Source: Cupriavidus sp. IDO (GTDB lineage: Bacteria; Pseudomonadota; Gammaproteobacteria; Burkholderiales; Burkholderiaceae). From it: a DNA stretch of 64,000 bases. Location of the stretch: contig NZ_JWMA01000165.1 in assembly GCF_000812465.1 (NCBI RefSeq), positions 1-64,000 on the forward strand, in the 5' to 3' direction. A model generated the notes under the pieces. That model was not told the DNA's origin, did not search any database, and worked only from the letters and a program-made list of their open reading frames with translations. Positions 8,276-18,049 of the stretch are shown here, piece by piece (the stretch's first letter is position 1; every line of letters begins with the position of its first letter). The position numbers and the translations under genes were made by a program.

Positions 8276-9157
8276 TCAGCGCAACCCCAGGTAAAGCCCT
8301 GCGGGCACGAACAGCACCGCCCCGATATTCCCGAGCAGCACGATCGACGCCACCTGATCCGGCTCCTGCCGGAAATGGTCGGCCACCAGGAAGTTCAGCA
8401 CCGCCGGCGGCAGTGCCGCAAAGACGAACAGCAGGCCGCGCTGCAATCCGGTGAGCGGCACCCACTGCGCCAGCAGCAGCGCCACCGCAATTCCCGTCAG
8501 CGGGCAGGCCGCAGCGCCGATCAGCCCCATGCCCCAGTTGCGCAGGCTGACATCCTTCATCCGCACCCCCAGCGCAAACAGCATCAGCGGCACCGTGGCA
8601 TCGCCGAGCAACTTGACTGACTGGTAGACCGGCTCCGGCAGCGCAAACCACGGTCGGGCCAGCGACAGCCCTACCCCCGCCACGGTGGCCAGCACCATCG
8701 GATTGCGCGCGATCTGGGCGGTCGAGGCATGCCGGTTGACGATCTTCATGCCGATCGTGAAATGCATCAGGTTCGAGGCCGCGAACAGCGCCACCGCCGG
8801 TGCCAGCCCGGCCGGGCCGAAGGCAAAGACGGACAGTGGCAAGCCCATGTTGCCGCAGTTGTTGAACATCATCGGCGGCACGAAGGTGCGCGGATCGACC
8901 CTGAGCATCCGCGCCACGATCCACGCCAGCACGCCCGAGCCCAGCACCACGGCGACGGCGCAGGCCAGCAACACCAGCTGGTCGGCCAGCACGAAGTCCT
9001 TGCTGCCGAACGCCGACGCCACCAGCAGCGGCGCGATCACGTCTAGCGTGGCACGGTTGATCCCCGCCATGTCCGGATGGGCCTTGCGCCCGTACAGCCA
9101 GCCGACCAGGATGATCAGGATGACCGGGGTGATGATCGAGACAATGCGGGCGAACAT
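8276..9157 (-). CDS. AEC-family permease (auxin efflux carrier type)
   Basis: A 293-aa inner-membrane transporter with roughly eight to ten hydrophobic segments. The N-terminal ITPVILIILVGWLYGRK and NPMVLATVAGVGLSL stretches are typical of AEC carriers, which move organic acids or related anions; the substrate is unknown. It converges on mog with 19 bases between stops. The upstream gap to orn shows no obvious partner gene. Confidence 0.85.
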   Translation of the reverse strand: MFARIVSIITPVILIILVGWLYGRKAHPDMAGINRATLDVIAPLLVASAFGSKDFVLADQLVLLACAVAVVLGSGVLAWIVARMLRVDPRTFVPPMMFNNCGNMGLPLSVFAFGPAGLAPAVALFAASNLMHFTIGMKIVNRHASTAQIARNPMVLATVAGVGLSLARPWFALPEPVYQSVKLLGDATVPLMLFALGVRMKDVSLRNWGMGLIGAAACPLTGIAVALLLAQWVPLTGLQRGLLFVFAALPPAVLNFLVADHFRQEPDQVASIVLLGNIGAVLFVPAGLYLGLR

Positions 9158-9243
9158 GGGACTTAGCGGAGCGGGAGAACGGCGGCGTCGGTCGCGCCTG
9201 CCGCGGGCGGCGTGGCCGGTTCGGACCGGCCCGCCGGTTCTTG

Positions 9244-9885
9244 TTATGGGGCGGGAGCGTCAGCCGCAGGCGCGGCCGGGGTGGCGGCCGGGGTGGCGAG
9301 TGTGGCGGCGGCCGAATGGCGGATGAAATGCGTGCGGTAGTAGCGCAGCTCCTCCACCGATTCGAGGATGTCGGCCAGCGCGGTGTGCAGCTGGCGCTTG
9401 ATGAAACCCTTGTGGATGGCCGGTTCCCAGCGCTTGCACAGTTCCTTCAGCGTGGACACGTCCAGGTTGCGGTAGTGGAAGAACGACTCCAGCTTCGGCA
9501 TGTAGCGCGCCATGAAGCGGCGATCCTGGCAGATCGAATTGCCGCACATCGGCGACTTGCCGGCCGGCACCCAGCGCTTGAGGAAGGCCAGCAGTTCGGC
9601 CTCGGCCTGCTCTTCGGTCAGCGTCGAGGCCTTGACCTTGTCGATCAGGCCCGAACGGCCGTGGGTGCCCTTGTTCCAGTTGTCCATGCCGTCGAGCACG
9701 GCATCTTCCTGGTGGATCACCAGCACCGGGCCCTCGGCCAGGATATTGAGTTCCGAGTCGGTCACGACGATCGCTATCTCGATGATGCGGTCGTTGTCCG
9801 GCGACAGGCCGGTCATTTCCATGTCCAACCAGACCAGGTTGTTTTCACTTTTGACGGATTTGGTGGTGGAGGCGTGGCTTGTCAT
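9244..9885 (-). CDS. orn: Oligoribonuclease
   Basis: A 213-aa DEDDh 3'-5' exonuclease that clears 2-5-mer RNAs and pGpG. Catalytic motifs are visible: [11 protein letters not shown] (D21, E23) and [10 protein letters not shown] for the His/Asp pair. The last 25 residues are an Ala/Pro/Thr tail absent from the roughly 180-aa E. coli enzyme. The start at 9885 (MTSHAST) fits family alignment. It is divergent from the M48 protease gene, a conserved neighbourhood in Burkholderiales. Confidence 0.95.
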   Translation of the reverse strand: MTSHASTTKSVKSENNLVWLDMEMTGLSPDNDRIIEIAIVVTDSELNILAEGPVLVIHQEDAVLDGMDNWNKGTHGRSGLIDKVKASTLTEEQAEAELLAFLKRWVPAGKSPMCGNSICQDRRFMARYMPKLESFFHYRNLDVSTLKELCKRWEPAIHKGFIKRQLHTALADILESVEELRYYRTHFIRHSAAATLATPAATPAAPAADAPAP

Positions 9886-9954
9886 CTGGACTGCTGGATA
9901 GCTTGAATGGGAAAAACGCGCTATGCGCGGCGGTGGGCCGGGGCGCGAACAATT

Positions 9955-9960
9955 TATAAT
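9955..9960 (+). promoter_or_regulatory. -10 element of the M48 protease-rsgA unit
   Basis: A perfect TATAAT in an AT-rich island (aatttataattc), about 115 bases before the ATG. No clear -35 is seen. Confidence 0.45.
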
Positions 9961-10075
9961 TCTCGCATATCCGTCCGGAATGCCGTCTGGCGCACCTTGC
10001 CAGCGGCGACCGGATATCCCGATGCGCGGCGCCAGACTGGCCGGTGCCGTCGCAATCCCGACAAGGCCTATGCCG

Positions 10076-11323
10076 ATGTTCACGTTGATTTTCCTCGCCG
10101 CCCTGGTCGTCATGGTCCTGACCAAGCTCTGGCTGGCAGCCCGCCAGGTACGCCATGTGGCCGCGCACCGAAACGCGGTGCCGGCGCGCTTTGCCGACAC
10201 CATTGCGCTGTCTTCCCACCAGAAGGCTGCCGACTACACCATCGCCCGCACCCGGCTGTCGATGCTCGAAGTGCTGGCCGGAGCCGCCGTGCTGATCGGC
10301 TTCACCATGCTGGGCGGGCTGCAGTGGCTCAACCAGTTCTGGCTGGACATCTTCGGCCCCGGCTATGCCTACGGCGTGGCGCTGGTGGCCAGCGTGGCGC
10401 TGATCGGCGGACTGGCCGAACTGCCCTTCTCGCTGTACGGCCAGTTCGGCATCGAGGAGCGCTTTGGCTTCAACAAGATGACGCCGGCGCTGTGGCTGGC
10501 CGACATGGTCAAGATGCTGCTGGTCGCCAGCGTGCTGGGCCTGCCGCTGCTGCTGGCCGTGCTGTGGCTGATGGACCGCGCCGGCGAGCTGTGGTGGGTC
10601 TGGACGTGGCTGGTGTGGATGGCATTCAACCTGCTGTTGCTGGTGGTGTTCCCGACCTTCATCGCGCCGCTGTTCAACAAGTTCGAGCCGCTCAACGACG
10701 AGTCGCTGCGCAAGCGCATCGAAGCGCTGATGCAGAAATGCGGCTTTGCCAGCAAGGGCCTGTTCGTGATGGACGGCAGCAAGCGCAGCGCGCACGGCAA
10801 TGCCTACTTCACCGGCTTCGGCGCCGCCAAGCGCATCGTCTTCTTCGACACCCTGCTGTCGCGACTGTCCGGCGACGAGATCGAGGCCGTGCTCGCGCAT
10901 GAGCTGGGCCACTTCAAGCGCCGCCACGTAACCAAGCGGATCGTGGTCACCTTCGCCCTGAGCCTGGTCTTCCTGGCGCTACTGGGCTGGCTGTCGACCC
11001 GCGCCTGGTTCTACACCGGCCTGGGCGTCGTGCCCAACCTGGGCGTATCCAATCACGCACTGGCACTGGTGCTGTTCTTCCTGACGCTGCCGGTGTTCAC
11101 CTTCCTGCTCGGGCCGCTGTCGAGCCTGACGTCGCGCCGCCACGAATTCGAGGCGGACGCCTTTGCCGCCGACCAGACCGATGCCGGCCACCTCGTCTCG
11201 GCACTGGTCAAGCTGTACAAGGACAACGCCTCGACGCTGACGCCCGATCCGCTCTATAGCGCCTTCTACTACTCGCATCCGCCCGCAGCCCAGCGGATCG
11301 ACCGACTGCTGGCGCACGCATGA
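10076..11323 (+). CDS. M48-family CAAX-prenyl-protease-like membrane metallopeptidase
   Basis: A 415-aa protein with several transmembrane segments and the zinc motif [11 protein letters not shown] (HEXXH). The downstream [12 protein letters not shown] carries the third ligand Glu. It resembles Ste24-type peptidases more than HtpX in length and N-terminal topology. The bacterial role is unclear, most likely membrane protein quality control. ATGs at 10070 and 10076 are both possible; AAGG at 10062-10065 is better spaced for the second. The stop overlaps the rsgA start by four bases. Confidence 0.9.
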   Translation: MFTLIFLAALVVMVLTKLWLAARQVRHVAAHRNAVPARFADTIALSSHQKAADYTIARTRLSMLEVLAGAAVLIGFTMLGGLQWLNQFWLDIFGPGYAYGVALVASVALIGGLAELPFSLYGQFGIEERFGFNKMTPALWLADMVKMLLVASVLGLPLLLAVLWLMDRAGELWWVWTWLVWMAFNLLLLVVFPTFIAPLFNKFEPLNDESLRKRIEALMQKCGFASKGLFVMDGSKRSAHGNAYFTGFGAAKRIVFFDTLLSRLSGDEIEAVLAHELGHFKRRHVTKRIVVTFALSLVFLALLGWLSTRAWFYTGLGVVPNLGVSNHALALVLFFLTLPVFTFLLGPLSSLTSRRHEFEADAFAADQTDAGHLVSALVKLYKDNASTLTPDPLYSAFYYSHPPAAQRIDRLLAHA

Positions 11324-12291
11324 GCCGCACCCTGCGTCACCGCACCGCCGGCAGCGGCACAGTCGCCGGCACCGCGCCCGAGGGTGCGCTGATCGTTGCT
11401 GCGCATGGCCGCCACTATGTGGCCGAACTGGCCGACGGCTCGCGCATGCATGCCTTCCCACGCGGCAAGAAGAGCGAAGCCGCCGTTGGCGACCACGTCA
11501 GCATCGAACGCGCCGCGGCAGACCAGTGCGTGATCACGGCGGTCAGGCCGCGCAAGAACCTGCTGCACCGCTCCGACCAGTTCAAGTCCAAGCTGCTGGC
11601 GGCCAATATCGACCAGGTCATCATCGTGCTGGCCACCGAGCCGGGCTTCTCCGAAGACCTGCTCGGCCGCGCGCTGGTGTCGGCGGAAGCGCTCGAAATC
11701 CGGCCGCTGATCGTGCTGAACAAGACCGACCTGCCCGACCGGCTGGAAGAATCGCGGGGGCGGCTGGCGCTGTACCGGAACCTGGGCTACGACACCGTCG
11801 AGCTGTCGGTGCGCGGCAATCCCGAACAAACGCTGGCCGAACTGCAGCCGCGCCTGGCGGGGCTGGCCAGCATCCTCATCGGCCAGTCCGGCATGGGCAA
11901 GTCGTCGCTGCTGAACCTGCTGATTCCGGGGGTGGAGGCGCAGACGCGCGAGATCTCGGCCAAGCTGGATTCGGGCAAGCACACCACCACCTTCACCCGG
12001 CTCTATCACCTGCCGGCGGACTGGGGGACAGTGGATGGGCGGCGAGGCTGCCTGATCGACTCACCGGGCTTCCAGGAATTCGGCCTGCATCACCTGAGCG
12101 AGGGCATGCTGGAACGCGCCTTCCCGGAGTTCAGGCCGCGCCTGACCGAGTGCCGTTTCTACAACTGCCATCACATCAACGAACCGGGCTGCGGCGTGCT
12201 GGCGGCGATCGACGCCGGTGGCATCTCCGAGCGCCGGCACCAGCTCTACACCCAGCTCCTGCACGAGTCGCGTCAGCAAAAGCCGTGGTAA
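11320..12291 (+). CDS. rsgA: Ribosome small-subunit GTPase RsgA
   Basis: A 323-aa circularly permuted GTPase that acts late in 30S maturation. The order is OB-fold (about 10-75), then LNKTDL (G4), [11 protein letters not shown] (G1/P-loop), DSPG (G3), and a C-terminal zinc knuckle [14 protein letters not shown]. It is translationally coupled to the M48 gene. Confidence 0.97.
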   Translation: MSRTLRHRTAGSGTVAGTAPEGALIVAAHGRHYVAELADGSRMHAFPRGKKSEAAVGDHVSIERAAADQCVITAVRPRKNLLHRSDQFKSKLLAANIDQVIIVLATEPGFSEDLLGRALVSAEALEIRPLIVLNKTDLPDRLEESRGRLALYRNLGYDTVELSVRGNPEQTLAELQPRLAGLASILIGQSGMGKSSLLNLLIPGVEAQTREISAKLDSGKHTTTFTRLYHLPADWGTVDGRRGCLIDSPGFQEFGLHHLSEGMLERAFPEFRPRLTECRFYNCHHINEPGCGVLAAIDAGGISERRHQLYTQLLHESRQQKPW

Positions 12292-12323
12292 GGTTGGCGC
12301 ACCTGCACAGCCGGGTGCCGCCC

Positions 12324-12629
12324 ATGAAACTGCTGCTGTCCACCCCGTCGCTTGTCCACGCGGCGCATTGCCAGAACGTGCTGCTGGCAGCCGGTATCCG
12401 CGCTGAGTTGCGCAATACCTGGCTGTCCGGCGCCATTGGTGAAATTCCCTTCCGGGAGAGTGCGCCGCAGGTCTGGCTGGTCGATGACGAGATGGAGACC
12501 CAGGCCTGGGCCGTGCTGGACGCGGCCGCCAACCCGGCGCCGGGTCCGCGCTGGCAATGCCGCCATTGCCATGAATGGCATGAAGCGCAGTTCGGCGCCT
12601 GCTGGCACTGCGGCGCCGCGAGAGACTAG
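12324..12629 (+). CDS. DUF2007 domain protein with C-terminal zinc ribbon
   Basis: A 101-aa protein. The N-terminal 65 residues match the DUF2007 'putative signal transducing protein' fold (MKLLLSTPSLVHAAHCQN). The C-terminus has two CXXC knuckles, CRHC and CWHC, separated by about 12 residues. It probably binds zinc; its function is unknown. It follows rsgA by 32 bases and may be cotranscribed. Confidence 0.8.
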   Translation: MKLLLSTPSLVHAAHCQNVLLAAGIRAELRNTWLSGAIGEIPFRESAPQVWLVDDEMETQAWAVLDAAANPAPGPRWQCRHCHEWHEAQFGACWHCGAARD

Positions 12630-12657
12630 CCGAAAGAATCCGGCTGCAGGCAGTGGA

Positions 12658-13650
12658 TCAGCCGACCCAGAGCGCCAGCGACAACATCGCAAGCAGCAGC
12701 ATCCACAGCACCACAGCCCGCCAGACCAGCCCCACCGCAGATTGCAGCGTGCGGACCCCCGGCTCGACACCAAATTCAGGCGGAACCGGCTCCGGCCCGG
12801 AGTCATCCTCCATGCCGGGCGCGTAGTCGATGGCAGGGCCAGCCAGGCTGGTGCGCAGCACAACGCTGGAGTCTTCTTCAGCCAGGGGCGTGCCCAGCCG
12901 CACGCCGAGCGCGCCACCGCCGCTGGCCAGCAGGATGCCGTTGACCGCATCGTTCCACTTGCGGGCGTGGTTGCGCCAGGCATACACCGCGTCCTCGAAA
13001 TTGCCGACGATGGCAAAGCCGATCGAGGTCAGGCGCGACGGAATCCAGTCCAGCAGGTAAAAAGCCCGTGCGGCGAAACGGCCCAGGGCCGGGCTGCGCT
13101 CGGTGGAGGGCTCGTTCCAGTGCCGGCCCAGATACTCCGCCGTGCGGTACAGCACCACCCCGCCGGGACCGATCGGCACCAGGAACCAGAAGAACACGCC
13201 GAACACATGCCGGTGCACCGCGACGATGGCGGCTTCCAGCGTATGGCGCACGATTTCGCTGACCGGCATCTCGACGGCATCGATGCCGGTCCACTCATGC
13301 AGCAGGGCACGCGCGGTGAGCAGGTCGTCGCGGTTCAGCGCCTCGTGGATATCCGTGAAGTAGTGGCTGAACTGCCGGAAACCGAGCGTCATGTAGAGCA
13401 CCAGCACGTTCCAGGCGAGCGTGAGCGCCACGCTGATCGAAGCGAGCAGGTAGTGCACGACCATCACGGCAAGCGTGAGCGGCAACACGACGGTGAACCA
13501 CGCCAGCGCGGCGTCGCGCGGCCGGCCGGTGTCGAAGGCATGTTCTGCGCGGTCGCCGAGCGTGCGCACGATTTCATGGATCGGGTTGTTGCGACCCAGT
13601 GCGCGAAACTGCTCTGCAATCAGCGCCAGAAGAATGGAAACAAAGGTCAT
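12658..13650 (-). CDS. CobD/CbiB-family membrane protein
   Basis: A 330-aa protein with four or five hydrophobic segments. It resembles the CobD/CbiB cobinamide-phosphate synthase family in overall layout (RNNPIHEIVR near the N-terminus, the conserved WIPSRLTSIGFAIVG segment and NDAVNG). No other cobalamin genes are near, so a real role in B12 synthesis is doubtful. It is often annotated as 'CobD/CbiB family protein' or AmpE-like regulator. It converges on the DUF2007 gene. Confidence 0.8.
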   Translation of the reverse strand: MTFVSILLALIAEQFRALGRNNPIHEIVRTLGDRAEHAFDTGRPRDAALAWFTVVLPLTLAVMVVHYLLASISVALTLAWNVLVLYMTLGFRQFSHYFTDIHEALNRDDLLTARALLHEWTGIDAVEMPVSEIVRHTLEAAIVAVHRHVFGVFFWFLVPIGPGGVVLYRTAEYLGRHWNEPSTERSPALGRFAARAFYLLDWIPSRLTSIGFAIVGNFEDAVYAWRNHARKWNDAVNGILLASGGGALGVRLGTPLAEEDSSVVLRTSLAGPAIDYAPGMEDDSGPEPVPPEFGVEPGVRTLQSAVGLVWRAVVLWMLLLAMLSLALWVG

Positions 13651-13768
13651 CTCGGGACTGGTGGCGAAGGCCGGAACGCCGGGCGGCGAAGTGGCTGCCC
13701 GGTCGCATATCTATAGCAAGAAGATAGCACAGCGGTACCTGCCGATCTAACCGGGCGCTGAAAAAGGA

Positions 13769-13797
13769 AAGCCCGCCGGCAACGCCGGCGGGCTTTC
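13769..13797 (-). terminator. Terminator of the pirin gene
   Basis: AAAGCCCGCCGGC (13769-13781) and GCCGGCGGGCTTT (13785-13797) form a perfect 13-bp stem with a 3-base loop. Read on the minus strand it is followed by CCTTTTTC. Confidence 0.8.
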
Positions 13798-13825
13798 TGT
13801 CCTGCCCAAAGCTCAGCAAGAGCTT

Positions 13826-14524
13826 TCAGGGCAGATCGAACACCAGCACTTCGGCGTCACTGCCCTGCGACACGGCAACCTCGCCCACCGCCTCCAGCTT
13901 GGCCGCATCACCAGCTTCCAGCGCCTGGCCGTTGACCACCACGCGGCCGCGAGCCACGTGGACGTAGACTCGCCGACCCGGCGCAATGGCCAGCGTAGCC
14001 GCTTCGTCGCCATCGAACAGGCCCGCATACAGCCGCATATCCTGATGCACGACCACCGAACCCTCGGCACCATCCGCGCTTGCCACCAGCCGCAGCTTGC
14101 CGCGCTTATCGGCCGCTTCGAAGCGCCTTTCCTCGTAGCCCGGCTCGATCCCGGTGCGGTCCGGCATGATCCAGATCTGCAGGAAATGCGTGGTGTCATG
14201 GGCGGCGTGGTTGTATTCCGAGTGGCGCACGCCGGTGCCCGCGCTCATGCGCTGCACGTCGCCCGGACGGATCACGCTGCCGTTACCCATGCTGTCCTTG
14301 TGGGCCAGCTCGCCTTCCAGCACGTAGCTGATGATTTCCATGTCGCGATGGCCGTGGGTACCAAACCCCATGCCGGGCGCAACCCGGTCCTCGTTGATGA
14401 CGCGCAGCGGCCCGTACTGGACGTGCTGCGGATCGTAGTAGTCGGCGAAGGAGAACGAATGGTATGACTTGAGCCAGCCGTGGTCCGCGTAGCCGCGCTC
14501 TCCAGCCTTTCTGATTTCAATCAT
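13826..14524 (-). CDS. Pirin-family bicupin protein
   Basis: A 232-aa bicupin. The N-terminal cupin holds the metal ligands in FGTHGHRDMEII and a Glu/His pair further on. Pirins bind iron; some oxidise quercetin and others act as redox sensors. A strong TAGGAGG ribosome site lies before the ATG. A LysR gene diverges 150 bases away and is the likely regulator, a common pairing. Confidence 0.9.
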   Translation of the reverse strand: MIEIRKAGERGYADHGWLKSYHSFSFADYYDPQHVQYGPLRVINEDRVAPGMGFGTHGHRDMEIISYVLEGELAHKDSMGNGSVIRPGDVQRMSAGTGVRHSEYNHAAHDTTHFLQIWIMPDRTGIEPGYEERRFEAADKRGKLRLVASADGAEGSVVVHQDMRLYAGLFDGDEAATLAIAPGRRVYVHVARGRVVVNGQALEAGDAAKLEAVGEVAVSQGSDAEVLVFDLP

Positions 14525-14674
14525 TTTGATGGCCCTCCTAATGGCCTTGGCTTGTCATACTGGCGTTTTGATCTAGAGCCAGGCTGACATCTGCTTGGGA
14601 TGCTAGGAAGTTTAGGGCTGGTAGCGTATATTAAACGGCATCGCCATAGAAGCAGTTGTTCAGAATTTTTGAAT

Positions 14675-15598
14675 ATGCCACTCTCCCTCGAATCCCTGGA
14701 AGTCCTCGATGCCATCGAACGCAAGGGCAGCTTCGCCGCCGCCGCGCACGAGATGGGAAAAGTGCCGTCGGCGCTCACGTATGTGGTCCGCAAGCTGGAG
14801 GAAGACCTGGACGTCCTCCTGTTCGACCGCCGCCGCCACCGCGCGGAACTGACACCCGCCGGGCGCGCGCTGCTGGACGAAGGCCGCCACCTGCTGCATG
14901 CCGCCGACGACCTTGCCCGCCGCGTCAAGCGCCTGGCGACAGGCTGGGAGGCAACGCTCTCCATCGTAGTGGACGACCTGATTAATTTCCGCGCGCTGAT
15001 GCCGGTAATCCAGGATTTTTACGCCGAGAACACCGCCACCCGCCTGCGCTTTGCCAAGGAAGTGCTGGCCGGGGCCTGGGACGCGCTGGTGAACAACCGG
15101 GCCGATCTCGTGATTGGCGGCGCCTATGACGCGCCGAGCACGCAAGGCTTCCAGATCCGGCCTCTCGGCTCAATGCCGTTTGTCTTTGCGGTGGCTGCGC
15201 ACCACCCCCTGGCGGCGGAGGAAGGCCCGCTCACTACCGTCCAGATCGCCAGGCACCGCATCGTGGCCGTGGGCGATACGTCGCGCAACCTGCCGGCACG
15301 CACCCAAGGCGTGCTGGCAGGGCAGGATGTACTGGTGGTACCGACCATGCGCGACAAGCTCGAAGCGCAGATCCGTGGCCTTGGCTGTGGCTGGCTGCCG
15401 GCGCCGATGGCGCAGCCGCATATCGAGAGCGGCGTGCTGCAGGCCCGCGAAACGGTTGAGGTGCGCGCCCCCGGCAACTTCAAGGTCGCCTGGCGCACCA
15501 GCAACCGCGGCAAGGCGCTGCAATGGTGGGCCAACAAGCTCGAGGATCCGCGGCTGGCGCAGGCGCTGCTCCAGCAACAACCAGACTTTAACGGCTGA
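14675..15598 (+). CDS. LysR-family transcriptional regulator next to pirin
   Basis: A 307-aa regulator. The N-terminal winged helix (LEVLDAIERKGSFAAAAHEMGKVPSALTY, in two parts around residues 8-35) is typical, followed by an inducer-binding domain. It probably controls the divergent pirin gene through the 150-bp intergenic region and itself. gluQ starts 9 bases after its stop. The ATG at 14675 aligns with the family start; an upstream in-frame start at 14600 is unlikely. Confidence 0.9.
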   Translation: MPLSLESLEVLDAIERKGSFAAAAHEMGKVPSALTYVVRKLEEDLDVLLFDRRRHRAELTPAGRALLDEGRHLLHAADDLARRVKRLATGWEATLSIVVDDLINFRALMPVIQDFYAENTATRLRFAKEVLAGAWDALVNNRADLVIGGAYDAPSTQGFQIRPLGSMPFVFAVAAHHPLAAEEGPLTTVQIARHRIVAVGDTSRNLPARTQGVLAGQDVLVVPTMRDKLEAQIRGLGCGWLPAPMAQPHIESGVLQARETVEVRAPGNFKVAWRTSNRGKALQWWANKLEDPRLAQALLQQQPDFNG

Positions 15599-15607
15599 GG
15601 CCAGCGC

Positions 15608-16504
15608 ATGGCAGGTCCCGACGGCGGCTATCGCGGCCGCTTTGCCCCCTCGCCTACCGGCCCGCTGCATATGGGCTCGCTGGTCACCGCGCTGGCGAGC
15701 TGGCTCGACGCCCGCGCGCATGGCGGCCAGTGGCTGGTCCGCATCGAAGACATCGACTACCCGCGCTGCGTGCGCGACGCCGACGAGGACATCCTCCGGA
15801 CGCTGGAGCGCCTCGGCATGACACCCGATGAGCCCTCGGTCTGGCAAAGCCGGCGTGAATCACTCTATGCCGATGCCCTGCGCCGGCTGGAAGCCGTCGG
15901 CCAGATCTACCCCTGCGGCTGCTCGCGCAAGGAGATTGCCGATTCCCTGGTGCATGTGCGCGAGCGCCACCAGACCCTGGGCTACCCGGGCACCTGCCGC
16001 CACGGCCTGAATGGCAAGCTGCCGCGCGCCTGGCGGGTGCGCGTGCCGGACGGCCCGGCCGCGACCATCTGCTTCGATGACCGCTGGCAGGGACGGCAAT
16101 GCCAGAACCTGGAAACCGAGCTGGGAGATTTCGTACTGCGGCGCGCGGACGGGCTGTGGGCCTACCAGCTCGCCGTGGTGGTGGACGACGGCCTGCAGGG
16201 CATCACGCATATCGTGCGCGGTGCCGACCTGCTCGACTCCACGCCCCGCCAGATTCACCTGCAACGCCTGCTGGGCATTCCCTCGCCGGCCTACCTGCAT
16301 GTGCCGGTGGTGGTCAATGCCGACGGCGAAAAACTGAGCAAGCAAAGCGGCGCGCAGGCGATCGACACCAGCGCACCGCTCGACGCGCTGCGGGCGGCGG
16401 GCGCCCATCTCGGGCTGAAAAACGGGGAAAGGGACGTGCAGGGCTGGCTCAGGCGAGCCAGCGCGGACTGGATGCAGCGGCTCGCTGCGCTACCCGGCGC
16501 GTAA
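15608..16504 (+). CDS. gluQ: Glutamyl-Q tRNA(Asp) synthetase
   Basis: A 298-aa truncated GluRS paralogue lacking the anticodon-binding domain. It transfers glutamate to queuosine-34 of tRNA-Asp. The class I signatures LHMGS (HIGH equivalent) and KLSKQ are visible. A zinc site is formed by YPCGCSRKE and the later CRHG. The 9-base gap to the LysR gene suggests shared transcription. Confidence 0.95.
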   Translation: MAGPDGGYRGRFAPSPTGPLHMGSLVTALASWLDARAHGGQWLVRIEDIDYPRCVRDADEDILRTLERLGMTPDEPSVWQSRRESLYADALRRLEAVGQIYPCGCSRKEIADSLVHVRERHQTLGYPGTCRHGLNGKLPRAWRVRVPDGPAATICFDDRWQGRQCQNLETELGDFVLRRADGLWAYQLAVVVDDGLQGITHIVRGADLLDSTPRQIHLQRLLGIPSPAYLHVPVVVNADGEKLSKQSGAQAIDTSAPLDALRAAGAHLGLKNGERDVQGWLRRASADWMQRLAALPGA

Positions 16505-16512
16505 TCACTGCA

Positions 16513-16532
16513 TCATGCCCGGGCGGGCATGA
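16513..16532. terminator. Palindrome between convergent gluQ and rhlE
   Basis: TCATGCCCG and CGGGCATGA are perfect 9-bp arms with a 2-base loop. There is no T run on either side, so it is a weak candidate for a shared transcript end. Confidence 0.35.
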
Positions 16533-16555
16533 CCGGCCTTCAGAACTTCAGGATT

Positions 16556-18049
16556 TCAGGACTTGCGGGGCACGCCGCCGAGCAGCGCGGCAACTGGCCG
16601 CTTGGGCTGCTGACGACCGCGTGACAGCGCCGCTGCCACCATTTCGTCGGCAGGCTGCGTGTTGGCGTTATTGTTGCTGGGCTCGTACGGACGCGAGAAG
16701 AACGGATCGTCCGACGGGCGGAAGGCGGTGCGGCTGCCACTGTGATCGTGGCGGCGCGGCGGACGCTCTTCGCCATCGCCGTTGCCGCGGGTGCGGCGCA
16801 CATCGGTGCGCTGGCGACGACGGTCGGATTCCTCCTGGCGGGCACGCTCGCCGGTGGGATCGAACCCCTCCAGCTTGCCGCGCGGAATGCTGCGCTTGAT
16901 CAGCTTCTCGATATCGCCCAGCAGGCGCTCGTCGTTGCCGGGCACGAAGATGGACAGCGCGTCGCCGCTGGCGCCGGCACGGCCGGTACGGCCGATGCGG
17001 TGCACGTAGTCTTCGGCGCTGTATGGCACGTCGAAGTTGATCACGCAGGGCATGTCGGGGATATCGAGTCCGCGCGCGGCCACGTCGGTGGCAACCAGCG
17101 CGTCGATGGTGCCGCTCTTGAAGCCGTCGAGCGTCTGCATGCGCTCGGTCTGGGTCTTGTCGCCATGGATGGCGGCGGCATTGATGCCTTCGCGCTCCAG
17201 GTGGCGCGCCAGGCGCGAGCAGCCGATCTTGCTGTTGACGAAGACGATGCACTGGCGCGACAGGCCCTGCTCCGCACGCTGCTTGAGCAGGTGCACAACC
17301 GCCGCCTGCTTGTGGCCGTCTTCGACCTGGTACACCATCTGGCGCACGTTCTCGTTGGTCGAGTTGCTGCGCGCCACTTCGATGGTCACCGGCTGCTTCA
17401 GGTAGCTGGCGGCCAGCCGCTTGATTTCCGGCGAGAAGGTCGCCGAGAACAGCAGCGTCTGGCGCTGGGCCGGCAGCAGGTTGATGATGCGCTGCAGGTC
17501 GGGCAGGAAGCCCATGTCGAGCATGCGGTCGGCCTCGTCCAGCACCAGCATCTGCACCTGCGACAGGTTCACCGACTTCTGCTGCACGTGGTCGAGCAGG
17601 CGGCCCGGCGTGGCAACAAGGATTTCCACGCCGCGGCGCAGCGCATCGGTCTGCGGATTCATGTCGACGCCGCCGAACACGACCGTGCTGCGAAGGTCGG
17701 TGTGCTGGGCGTAGCGGGCGACGTTGTCATAGACCTGGTCCGCCAGTTCCCGCGTGGGCGTCAGCATCAGCGCGCGCACCGGGTGCCGTGCCGGCGAGGC
17801 GCTGCCATTGGCCAGCGGCAGCAGGCGCTGGATGATCGGCAGCGCGAAGCCGGCGGTCTTGCCGGTACCGGTCTGGGCGGCGCCCATCACGTCCTTGCCC
17901 AGCAGCACGACGGGAATCGCCTGCGCCTGGATCGGCGTCGGCTTGGTGTAGCCCTGGTCGGACAAGGCGCGCAGGATGCGCGGGTCCAGGCCAAAGCTCT
18001 CAAACGTCTGCTCTGCGGGGGTCTGGTCGGGTAGGGTCGTAGTGGTCAT
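16556..18049 (-). CDS. rhlE: DEAD-box RNA helicase RhlE-type
   Basis: A 497-aa helicase with Q motif, AQTGTGKT (I), DEAD (II), SAT (III) and HRIGRTGRAG (VI). The last 110 residues are basic and Arg-rich, as in RhlE enzymes of Burkholderiaceae, and probably bind rRNA. The ATG at 18049 (MTTTTLPDQ) fits the family. A TAAAAT -10-like element lies on the minus strand about 150 bases upstream, giving a long 5' leader, common for helicase genes. Confidence 0.94.
   Translation of the reverse strand: MTTTTLPDQTPAEQTFESFGLDPRILRALSDQGYTKPTPIQAQAIPVVLLGKDVMGAAQTGTGKTAGFALPIIQRLLPLANGSASPARHPVRALMLTPTRELADQVYDNVARYAQHTDLRSTVVFGGVDMNPQTDALRRGVEILVATPGRLLDHVQQKSVNLSQVQMLVLDEADRMLDMGFLPDLQRIINLLPAQRQTLLFSATFSPEIKRLAASYLKQPVTIEVARSNSTNENVRQMVYQVEDGHKQAAVVHLLKQRAEQGLSRQCIVFVNSKIGCSRLARHLEREGINAAAIHGDKTQTERMQTLDGFKSGTIDALVATDVAARGLDIPDMPCVINFDVPYSAEDYVHRIGRTGRAGASGDALSIFVPGNDERLLGDIEKLIKRSIPRGKLEGFDPTGERARQEESDRRRQRTDVRRTRGNGDGEERPPRRHDHSGSRTAFRPSDDPFFSRPYEPSNNNANTQPADEMVAAALSRGRQQPKRPVAALLGGVPRKS

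Noticed and set aside
12658-13650. Cobalamin biosynthesis role for the CobD/CbiB-like gene
   Set aside because: No other B12 gene is nearby and family members in this setting are often unrelated to B12; only the family name is used.
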